Below, piece after piece: positions 40,201 through 51,640 of a stretch of DNA of 64,000 nucleotides. Source of the stretch: Chimonanthus salicifolius (Eukaryota; Streptophyta; Magnoliopsida; Laurales; Calycanthaceae); NCBI GenBank assembly GCA_013350335.1, contig CM023532.1, forward strand, positions 35,155,708 through 35,219,707. Direction: 5' to 3'. How positions within the stretch are numbered: the stretch's first letter is position 1; each line of letters opens with the position of its first letter. The notes beneath the pieces were generated by a model, which was given only the letters and a program-made list of their open reading frames with translations, was not told the DNA's origin and made no database searches. The translations under genes and the position numbers were made by a program.

Positions 40201-42129
40201 AAAAATTGGGCATTTCATTGATTTCCACTTAATTAAAGAAAAATATGGATTGCTGCAAATTCTTTCTCACACTCATAAACGTCATCATTGATTAACACAT
40301 ATCCGCAACAAAAGTACTCGAACAAAATTTTGCATTCTCCAACAACGCTCCGACTAATATGTGATAAATATGAAGTTCAAACTTTACTAGGATTCCCACA
40401 CCTGGCCAAACATCAAATAAACTATATTTTCATTGACATGCTCATCCACAACGACGAATCGAGATAAAATTGGGCATTAGCACTTCCTTCATATCAACAT
40501 CTGAAGAATAAGTTTGCAATCTTACATGAAATTCTCATGTATAGCCAGCCATAAACCACATACACGTCGTCGTTATTTGGATGCCCATCCCAACCAAGGA
40601 ACTTCACCATAATTGGGCATCAATACTGTTATCCTCTCAATATTCAATAAACATAGATTTCTATTCTATTTGAGATATTTAAATACGATCTTAACAATAT
40701 ACATGATATTCCTGCTAGGATGCCCTTCCCCAATCAATGGGACCAAAACCAAAAATGGGCCTGACAAGCGTTTGAACTAATATCCTACAACTCATCTAAA
40801 GTCGAATTTCATTAAATCTCTTTGAACTTGGTGAAAAATGGATGAAATAGGACCCCCTTTCATTGATCGATATCTAATCATTTCAAATAATAAATATAAT
40901 CCATATAGTTAGGGGTTCTAGCTACCAACGATCATATTAAATACACCCATCCCCCACAAACGAACTTTAAATAAACCATCAATTTAGAAGCCCATCCCAA
41001 ACCAATGACCTTGAACAAAATTGGGTATTCAATTTGTGTTTCAATGTCTAATCCATAATTCTTTCTAACATCCCATCACACGCATGTCAAATCGGGCTCT
41101 TTTAAGATTTCAGATCTTCGAGCAAAATAGGAATCCCCAATTCCACCAGATTGATGATGTCATTGCGGAAGATGTCCATCTCCAACCAATGAACCTAAAC
41201 CAAAATTGGACATTTCATTGATTTCCACTTAATGGTAGATAGATATGGATTGTTCTTTTCATAAATACTTTGTTACTCTAATAAACTTCATTGTTGTTCA
41301 ACGCACATCCCCAACCAATGTACTTGAACAAAATTGTGACTTCTCCAACAACTTTCCAACTAATCTGAGATAAACATGACATTAAAACTTGCCTAGTATT
41401 CTCACACGTGGCCAAACGTCAAATAAACTTTATTTTCATTCAAATGCCCTTCCCCAATGAACGAATCAAGCTAAAATTGGGCAGAATCTTATATATGAAA
41501 TTCTCAAGTACGGCGGCCATACACCAAAACATAATGTTGTTATTTGGAATGCCCATCCCAAGTAAGAAACCTAAACAAAATTGGCCCTATCAATTCGGTT
41601 TTCCTCTCAATATCGATTGAAAATAGATTTCAATCTTATTAGAGATACTAAATACGGTCGTCACAACGTACATGATGTTGTTGTTGCTTGAGTGCCCTTC
41701 CCCAATCAATTGACCTAAATAAAAATGGGCATTGACAAGCTTTCATTCAGATGCCCTTCCCAATGGATGAATCGAAATAAAATTGATCATTGATGCTTTA
41801 TATGAAATTCTCATGTATGGCGGCCATAAACCACATACACATTGTTGTTATTTGGATGCCAATCCTCACCAAGGAATCTAACCAAAATTGGATATCAATA
41901 TTGTTTTCCTCTCAAAATCCAATAACAACATACATGATATCTTTGCAAGGATGCCCTTCCACAATCAATGGACCTAAACGAAAACGGGCTTCGACAAACA
42001 GCTGAACCAATACAATATAACTCATCTAAAGTTGAATTTCATGAATTCAGCTTTAAACTCGAGTGTCAAAAGCCCATACATAAATATATAATTGTCATCT
42101 ATGCCGGCCATACACCACAACACAATGTT

Positions 42130-43225
42130 GTTATTTGAAAAAGATAATAAGATTTTAAAAAGAATATGAGAGTTTTAATAATAAAGTGTGAGCATTTAAG
42201 GAAAAATAAAGGAAACTTTTAATAAATACGGAAGAACTTTTCGCAAGAAATTACAACTTTATGATAGAGTTGAGAGTTAGTCAAAAGAAAATGAGAGTTC
42301 TAACAGGAAATGATGAGCTTTTAGAGGAAATTGAGGGTTTTAAGAACAAAATGAGAGTTCCACATAGAAAATCAGGGCTTCAAGAAAAAAAGTCCAAGTT
42401 TACAAAAGGGAGAGGGTTAGTACAAAATGAGAGTTTTTTTAAGAAAAATCAGTGTTTTTTATAAATATTTCATGAATTTTTAAGAGAAAAATACGAGACG
42501 AAAGTGAAGATGATGCATGCTCATGAACATATAGGCCCGTATATTGTATAAAAGAAATTGGATTTTTGTCAAAAAAATAATCATTAAGACAGAGAACTGT
42601 TAATTTGATCAGTTTTTTAGCTAAATAGATGAAATAGTAGGCTAAGGTCTAAAAGAGTCCATGGGTTTTTCCACCCATAATCCATATGAATCCATGACTT
42701 TTGGGCCCTAAAATCTTAGATTCACATAGATTTTGGGTGGAAAACCCCATGGACCTATGTATCTTGAAACTTAGTCCATTATTTCATCAACCTTGGCTCA
42801 AAAACGCATCAAAATAACAATTTATTAGCTAATGAATTTTTACAAAAAATTAAAATTCTTTTATAAAATATATGATCCTAAATATGTGCCTACATAAACA
42901 AAGAAGTGTCATGAAAAGAAAAAAAAACAGCTTTAAGAAGAAATATAAGAGCTTTTCAATAGAAAATGGGATATCAAGAGATTTTTACAAAATAAAGAAG
43001 AGCTTTTTATAAAAAATGAAAGTTTAAGAAAGAAAATGAGAATATTTACTAAAAAATCAGTGTTTCTCAAAAGACTGAGTATTTTTTCATAAAAATAAGT
43101 GAATTTTTAAAAAGAAAATGTGAAAATTATGGTGAAATGAGAAAAACAGTGTTTCAAGAAAAAGAGAAAAAAAAACAAAGCACAACTTTAACAAGAAACT
43201 AAAAGGTTTTAAGATTCCAAATTTT
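42130..43225 (+). repeat. purine-rich minisatellite block, copy 2
   Basis: Same order of motifs as 35175-36235. It joins the array at 42134, where about 0.95 kb present at 48058-49005 is missing. It contains the palindrome at 42657. Confidence 0.8.
42657..42754. repeat. 98-bp near-palindrome, copy 2
   Basis: Same arms and loop as copy 1, exactly 7000 bp downstream of it. Confidence 0.88.
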
Positions 43226-43680
43226 GGTTGGTTGAATTCCGCACCCTGTTTCTTGAGTAGATCATCCACTATCAACATGAGTTCACTATGTTCAAAGGGA
43301 GGAAAGTCGTGCACATTAAAAGCTTCATTCAAAGCGGGTATAATATATGTTCGAAACTCTGTGCAGACTTCGACGTTCAAGAAAGCCACAAGCTCCGCTT
43401 TGAACAAGAAAGGCATGGTTGCCGCACAGCGGAGCTCACTCCATATTTACCACACCACTCAGGATTTTTGTCAGGCTTTGATAATAATTGGGTCAATGTC
43501 CTGAGCTTTTCCTCCTTGTTATGAGGATCGTGAGGAAAGTTTTGAAACATTAAAGAAGCAACCAATATCTTGTATCAATTTTTGTTGTTTTTGCCTATTT
43601 TGGGGTATCTTTTGTAATTATGGGAGGTTTCCCATACTTTGAATGAATACAATTAATTCTCATTCAAAAAAAAAAAAAAT
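43220..43680 (-). pseudogene. unknown gene fragment, copy 2, with A-tail
   Basis: The minus strand from 43416 encodes MPFLFKAELVAFLNVEVCTE then PPFEHSELMLIVDDLLKKQG. A second open stretch in another frame (minus, 43565-43377) encodes EEKLRTLTQLLSKPDKNPEW. The plus-strand end at 43640-43678 has TTGAATGAATACAATTAATT and an A-run. The composition is gene-like compared with the array, but I do not recognise the family. Confidence 0.55.
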
Positions 43681-44151
43681 GAAGTTCAAACTAATCTAAG
43701 ATTCCCACACGCGGCCAAACATCAACTAACCTATATTCTTATTGAGATGCCCTTCTCCAACAACTGAATCGAGATAAAATTCTCATATATTGCCGGCCAT
43801 ACACCACATACGCAATGTTGTCGTTTCGATGCCCATCTAAAACAAGGAACCTAACCAAAATTGAGCATCTATACTGTTTTCCTCTCAATATCCAATGACC
43901 ATAGATTTCTATCTCATTTCAGATATTTAAATGCTGTCTTCACAACATACATGACATTGTTCCTAGGATGCCCTTTCCCCAATCAATGGACCCAAACCAA
44001 AAATACGCATCGACAAGCATTTAAACCAATATCCTACAACTCATCTAAAGTTGACTTTCATGAAATCTCTTTTATCTCAAGCTTCAAAAGGATGGCAATA
44101 GGACCCTTTCGTTGAACATTATTTGATCATATCAAATGATTAATATAATCC

Positions 44152-44417
44152 TAGGGGTGAAACTGGGGTTGTATTTTGGCCCGACCACAAAGACCCAACC
44201 CGAATTTTTTGTGGGTTGGGTTATAGATTTTTCGAATTTGGGTCGGGTCAGGTTAAAGGAAAAAAACCTGCAAAAAAAATCGGGCCGGATTGGGCTGGAA
44301 AATTTAAACTTCACCCAGACCCTACCCGATTTCTAGAACTTAATATAAAATCTAAAAAACCCAAAATCCTATTCCTATGCCTTTGCCGTTCTTCGTCTTT
44401 GTGCTGTTAGAGGTGAT
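44152..44417. mobile_element. GGGTCGG-type MITE relic in the array, copy 2
   Basis: Same start (TAGGGGTGAAACTGGGG) and same insertion point as 37004. Confidence 0.6.
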
Positions 44418-45298
44418 TTTGCACTCTCTCCAACCAATGACCTTGAACAAAATTTGGCATTCGAATTGTGCTTCAACCAATATCGAATAAAAATGTCCAA
44501 TCCACAATTCTTTCATATATGACACTTCATCACATACATGTCACAATTTCAAATCGGACACTTCAACATTTTAGATCTTCGAGCAAAATAGTCGTCCCAA
44601 CTTCCACCAGATTAACGATGACATTGTGGAAATGCCCATCTCCAACCAATGAACCTAAACAAAAATTGGGCATTTCATTGATTTCCACTTAATTATAGAA
44701 AAATATAGATTGTTGATTTAATAAATTCTTTCACACACTCATAAACTTCATCATTGATTAACGCACATCCCCAACAAATGTACTCGAACAAAATTGAGCA
44801 TTCTCCAACAACGCTCCGAGAAATATGCGATAAATATGAAGTTCAAACTAATCTAAGATTCCCACACGTGGCCAAACATCATCTAAGCTATATTCTTATT
44901 GAGATGCCCTTCTCCAACAACTAAATCAAGATAAAATTCTCATATATTGCCGGCCAAACACCACATACGCAATGTTGTCGTTTCGATGCCCATCTAAAGT
45001 TGCTAAAATTGAGCATCCATACTGTTTTCCTCTCAATATCCAATGACAATAGATTTATATCCCATTTCCGATATTTAAATGCCGTCTTCACAACATACAT
45101 GACATTGTTGCTAGGATGCCCTTCCCCAATCAATGGACCCAAACCAAAAATAGGCATCAACAAGCATTTAAACCAATATCCTACAACTCATCTAAAGTTG
45201 AATTTCATGAAATCTCTTTTATCTCGAGCTTCAAAAAGATGCCAATAGGACCCTTTCATTGAACTTTATTTGATCATATCAAATGATTAATATAATCC

Positions 45299-45562
45299 TA
45301 GGGGTGAAACTTGGGTTGTGTTTTGGCCCGACCACCATGACCCTACCCGAATTTTTTGTGTGCTGGGTTATAGATTTTTCAAATTTGGGTCGGGTCGGGT
45401 TAAAGGGAAAAAAACTCGCAAAAAAAAATGGGGCGGGGTTGGGCTGGAAAATTTAAACTTCACCCTGACCCGACCCGATTTCTAGAACTTAATATAAAAT
45501 CTAAAAAACCCAAAATCTTATTCCTATGCCTCTGCCGTTCTTCGTCTTTGTGCTGTTAGAGG
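45299..45562. mobile_element. GGGTCGG-type MITE relic in the array, copy 3
   Basis: Same start and insertion point as copies 1 and 2. It lies in the array unit next to copy 2, about 1.15 kb away, showing unit duplication after insertion. Confidence 0.6.
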
Positions 45563-48500
45563 TGATTTTGCACTCTCTGCAACAAATGACCTTGAACAAA
45601 AGTGGGCATTCGAATTGTGCTTCAACGAATATCCAATAAAAATGCTAATCCACAATTTTGTCATATATAACTCTCCATCACATACATGTCACAATTTCAA
45701 ATCGGGCTCTTCAACCTTTTAGATCTTCAAGCAAAATAGGTCATCCCAACTTCCACCAGATTGATGATGACATTGTAGAAATGCCCATCCCCAACCAATG
45801 AACCTAAACAAAAATTGGACATTTCATTGATTTCCACTTAATTATAGAAAAATATGGATTGCTGATTTAATAAATTCTTTCTCACACTCGTAAACTTCAT
45901 CATTGATTAATGCACATCCCCAACAAATGTACTCGAACAAAATTGTGCATTCTCCAACAACGCTTCCGACAAATATTCGATAAATATGATGTTCAAACTT
46001 TACTAGGATACCCACACCTGGCCAAACATCAAATAAACTATATTTTCATTGACATGCCCATCCCCAATGATGAATAGAGATAAAATTGGGCATTAGTACT
46101 TCCTTCATATCAACATCCGATGAATAAGTTCGTAGTCGATCTTATATGAAATTCTCATGTATGACCGGCCATAAACCACATACACAATGTCGTTATTTGG
46201 ATGCCCATCCCAACCAAGGAACTTCACCATAAATGGGCATCAATACTGCTTTCCTCTCAATATCCCATAAACATAGATTTCTTTTCTATTTGAGATATTT
46301 AAATCCAGTCATAACAACATACATGATATACCTGTTAGGATGCCCATCCCCAATCATGGGACCAAAACAAAAAAAGGGCATTGACAAGCGTTTGAACCAA
46401 ATATCCTACAACTCATCTAAACTAGAATTTCATGAAATCTCTTTGAACTTAGTGTCAAATGGATGAAATAGGACCCTTTCATTGATCACTATTTGATCAT
46501 ATCAAATAATAAATATAATCCATATAAAAAATGGGGGTTCTAGCTACCAATGATCATATTAAATACACCCATCCCCCACGAACGAGCTTTATATTAACCA
46601 TCTATTTAGAAGCACATCCCAAACCAATGACCTTGACCAAAATTGGGTATTCGATTTGTGTTTCAATGTCTAATCAATAATTCTTTCAAACATTCCATCA
46701 CACACATGTCTAATCGGGCTCTATAAGCTTTCAGATCTTCGAGCAAAATAGGCATCCCCAATTCCACCAGACTGATGATGTCATTGCAGAAAATGCACTA
46801 TCCCAAACCAATGAACCTAAACCAAAATTGGGCATTTCATTGATTTCCACTTAATAGTAGATAGATATGGATTGTTCTTTTCATAAATTCGTCGTTGTTT
46901 AACGCACATCCCCAACCAATCTACTTGAACAAAATTGTGCATTCCCCAACAACTTTCCTACTAATATGAGATAAACATGAAAATAAAATGTCTAGTATTC
47001 CCACACTTGACCAAATGTCAAATAAACTTTATTTTCATTTAAATACCCTTCCACAACGAATGAATCAAGCTAAAATTGGGCAGAATCTTAAATGAAATTC
47101 TCATGTACGGCGGCCAAACACCAAAACATAATGTTGTTATTTGGAATGCACATCTCAACCAAGGAACTTAAACAAAATTGGGCTTATCAATACGGCTTTC
47201 CTCTCAATATCAATCAAAAATAGAATTCACTATTATTAGAGATACTTAAATATGATCTTTTCACAACATACATAATATTGTTACTTGAATGCCCTCCCCC
47301 AGTCAATGGACCTAAAGAACAAATGGGCATTGACAAGCTTTTATTCAAATGTCCTTCCCCAACAAACAAGGAATGAATCGATATAAAAATGGACATTAAT
47401 GCTTTACAGAAAATTCTCAAGTATGGAACAAACACAATGCAGTTGTCTGGATGCCCATCCCAATCAAGGAACCTAACCAAACTTGGGCTATCAATTCGGT
47501 TTTCCATTCAATATGATCGAAAATAGATTTCAATCTTATTAGAGATACTTAAACACGGTCGTCACAACGTACATGATGTTGATGTTGATGTTGATGTTGT
47601 TGTTGCTTGAATGTCCCTTCCCCAATCAATGGACCTAAATAAAATGGGCATTGGCAAGCTTCCATTCAGATGCCCTTCCCAATGGATGAATCGAAATAAA
47701 ATTGAGCACTGATGCTTTATATGAAATTCTCATGTATGGCGGCCATAAACCACATACACATTGTTGTTATTTGGATGTCAATCCCAACCAAGGAATCTAA
47801 CCTAAAATTGGACATCAATACCGTTTTCCTCTCAAAATCCAATAACAACATAAATGATATTTTTGCAAGGATGCCCTTCCACAATCAATGGACCTAAACA
47901 AAAATGGGGCTTCAACAAACAGTTGAACCAATACAATACAATTCATCTAAAGTTGAATTTCATGAAATCACTTTGAACTCGAATGTTGAAAGCCCATACA
48001 TAAATATGAAATTGTCATCTATGGCGGCCATACACCACAACACAATGTTGTTATTTGAATGTCCATCCCAACCAAGGAACCTAACCAAAATTGGGCTATC
48101 AATACGGCTTTCCTCTCAATATCGATCAAAAATAGAATTCACTCTTATTAGAGATACTTAAATATGATCTTCAGAACATACATGATGTTGCTACTTGAAT
48201 GACCATCCCCAATCAATGGACGTAAACAAAAAATGGGCATTGACACTTTTAAACCAATATCCTACAACTCATTTAAAGATGAATTTCAAGAAATTTCTTT
48301 GAACTCAAGTGTCGAAAGGATAGCTATAGGAAGGACCCTTTCATTGATCTTTATTTGATCATATCAAATCTAGTATAATCCATATAGTTAGGGGTGCTAG
48401 CTACCGACGATCATATTAAATACACCCACCCCCCACGAACGAACTTTGTATTAACCATCTATTTAAAAGCCCACCCCAGCCAATGACCTTGAACAAAATT

Positions 48501-48837
48501 GGGCATTCGTATTGTGTCTCAACCAATTCGAATATAAATGTCTAATCCAAAATTCTTTTTTACATGACACTCCACCACAAACGTCACTGTTTCAAATCGA
48601 GCTCTTTAAGGCTTTCAGATCATCGAGCAAAATAGTCATCCCTGACTTCCACCAGATTGATGATTTTATAGCGGAAATGCCCAACCCCAACTAATGAACC
48701 TAAAACAAAATTGGCCACTCCATTGATTTCCACTTAATAGTTGATAGATATGGATTGTTCATTTCATAAATTCTTTCCCATACAAATAAACTTCAACATT
48801 GTTTAACGCACATCCCCAACCAATGTACTCGAAATTT

Positions 48838-50150
48838 CAGAAGAAAGGACGTCTCTTAATAAGAAAACAAAGCATGAAAAAGAAGATGAGAGTTTTTATT
48901 AAGAATATGAGAGTTTTTCAAATTAACGGAGTTTTCTAATAAGAAAATAATAGGTCTTCAAGAAAAATAAAAGGGAGAGGTTTTGATAAGGATATGAGAT
49001 TTTGAAAAAGAAAATAAGATTTTAAAAAGAATATGAGAGTTTTAATAATAAAGTGAGAGCATTTAAGGAAAAATAAAGGAGAGTTTTAATAAAGACGGAA
49101 GAACTTTTCGTACGAAATTACAGCTTTATGATAGAGTTGAGAGTTAGTCAAAAGAAAATGAGAGTTCTAAAAGGAAATGATGAGAATTTAGAAGAAATTG
49201 AGGGTTTTAAGAACAAAATGAGAGTTCCACAAAGAAAAGAACAAAATGAGAGTTCCACAAAGAAAATCAGGGCTTAATAAAAAAAGTCAAAATTTACAAA
49301 AGGGAGAGGGTTAGTACAAAATGACAGTTTTTTTTAAAAAAAAAGTGTGTTTTATAAATATTTCGTGAATTTTTAAGAAGAAATATACGAGAAGAAAACG
49401 AAGAGTTTTAAAAATGAAGATGATGCATGCTCATGAACATATAGGCCCATATATTGAATAAAAGAAATTGGATTTTCTCAAAAAAATAATCATTAGGACA
49501 GAGAACTGTTAATTTGATCAGTTTTTGAGCTAAATAGGTGAAATAGTAGGCCCAGGTCCAAAAGAGTCCATGGGTTTTTCCACCCATAATCCCTGTGAAT
49601 CCATGACTTTTGGGCCCTAAAATCTTAGATTCACATAGATTTTGGGTGGAAAAACCCATGGACCTATGTATCTTGAAACTCGGCCCATTATTTCATCAAC
49701 CTTGGCTTAAAAACACATCAAAATAACAATTTTTTAGCTAATGAATTTTCTCAAAAAATTAAAATTCTTTTATAAAATATATGATCCTAAATATGTGCCT
49801 ACATCAACAAAGAAGTGGTATGAAAAGAAAAAAAACAGCTTTAAGAGGAAATATAAGAGCTTTTCAATAGAAAATGGGATATCAATAAAACAAGAGTTTT
49901 AAAAAAAATGAGAGTTCTTCAAAATAAAAGAAGAGCTTTTATAAAAAATGAAAGTTTAAGAAAGAAAATGAGAATATTTACTAAAAAATCAGTGTTTCTC
50001 AGAAGACAGAGTATTCTTTCATAAAAATAGGTGAATTTTTAAAAAGAAAATGTGAGTATTATGGTGAAATGAGAAAAACAGTGTTTCAAGAAAAAGAAAA
50101 AAAAAACAACGCATATCTTTAACAAGAAACTAAAAGGTTTTAAGATTCCA
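48838..50150 (+). repeat. purine-rich minisatellite block, copy 3
   Basis: The longest of the three blocks, including AAGAAGATGAGAGTTTTTAT at its start, which copy 2 lacks. It contains the palindrome at 49566. Confidence 0.8.
49566..49663. repeat. 98-bp near-palindrome, copy 3
   Basis: Same arms as copies 1 and 2; here the right arm is GGGTGGAAAAACCCATGGAC, the best match to the left arm. It is 6909 bp from copy 2. Confidence 0.88.
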
Positions 50151-50440
50151 AATTTTGGTTGGTTGAATTCCACACCCTGTTTCTTCAGTAGATCATCCAC
50201 TGTCAACATGAGTTCACTTCGCTCAAGGGGACGAAAGTCGTGCACATTAAAAGCTTCATTCAAAGCGGATATAATATATGTTTGAAGCTCTGTGCAGCCA
50301 CAAGCTCCGCTTTGAACAAGAAAGGCATGGTTGCCACACAGCGGAGCTCACTCCATATTTACCACACCACATACATGTCACAATTTGTGTTATCAGGATC
50401 GTAAGCAAAGTTTTGATCACCATGGCGTCGGAAAATTCAT
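50150..50440 (-). pseudogene. unknown gene fragment, copy 3
   Basis: The minus strand again encodes LNEAFNVHDFRPLERSELML and VDDLLKKQGVEFNQPKFG, in shifted frames with an internal deletion (the AELVAFLNVE part is cut). It is followed by array sequence without the A-tail. Confidence 0.5.
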
Positions 50441-51104
50441 TTTTATATCTCTCCATCACATACATGTCACAATTTGAAATTGTGCACTTCAAGCGTTCAG
50501 ATCTACGAGGAAAATGCTCATAGCAACTTTCACCAGATTAATGACGTCATTTTGGAAATGCCTATCCTCAACCAATGAACATAAATCCAAATTGGGCATT
50601 CCATTGATTTCCACTTAATAATAGATAAATATGGATTTTTATTTTCATATATTCTCTCACAATCATAAACTCCATCAAGTTTAAATCACATCCCCAACCA
50701 TTGTACTCGAACAAAATTGTGCAATCTCCAACATTTATCTTACTAATATGCGCTAAATATGAAATTCAAACTTATCTAGGATTCCCACACTTGGCCAAAC
50801 AACGAATAAACTATATGTTCATTGAGATGCCTTTCCTCCAACGAATGAATCGAGATAAAATTGGGTATTGACACTTCTTTCATTTCAACATCCGATGAAT
50901 ACATTTGCAATCTTATATGAAATTCTCATGTATGGTTGGCCATACACCCCATAGACAATGTTTTTGTTTGGATGCCCATCCCAAACAAGGAACCTAACCA
51001 AAATTGGGCATCCATACTGCTTTCCTCTCAATATCCAATAACCATAGATTTCTATCCCATTTCAGATATTTAAGCGCAGTCTTCACAACATTCATTGATG
51101 ACAA

Positions 51105-51640
51105 ACTGAAGAAAGGGGGATTGTACGGGGAAGCCCCTTCTTGTTTCAAAGATAAAAGAATATCGTCTAATTTTGGTTGGTTGAATTCCATACCCAGTTT
51201 CTTGAGTAGATCATCCACTATCAACGTGAGTTCACTACGTTCGAAGGGAGGAAACTCGTGCAAATTAAAAGCTTCATTCAAAGGGGATATAATATATGTT
51301 CGGAGCTCTGTGCAGATTTCGACGTTTAAGAAAGCCTCAAGCTCCGCTTTGAACAAAAAAGGCATGGTTGCCTCACAGTGGAGCTCACTCCATACATACT
51401 ACACCACTCAGGTTTTTTGTCTACCTTGGATAACAATTGGGTCAATGTCCTGAGCTTTTCTCCCTACTTATCAAGATCGTGCGCAAAGTTTGATCGCCAT
51501 GGCGTCAGAAACATTACAGAAGCAACCGATATCTTGTATCAATTTTTGTTGTTTTTCCCTATTTTGGGGTATATAATTATCGGAGGCTTGTCGTTCTTTG
51601 AATGAATACAATTGCTTATCATTCAAAAAAAAAAAATGAA
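51105..51640 (-). pseudogene. unknown gene fragment, copy 4 (longest), with A-tail
   Basis: The minus strand from 51365 encodes MPFLFKAELEAFLNVEICTE, PPFERSELTLIVDDLLKKLG and MEFNQPKLDDILLSLKQEGA, the longest uninterrupted version. An adjoining frame carries LRTLTQLLSKVDK. The plus-strand end (51570-51637) has GAATGAATACAATTGCTTAT and an A-run. The family is not recognised; it looks like a retroposed or captured coding fragment carried along by the array. Confidence 0.55.
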
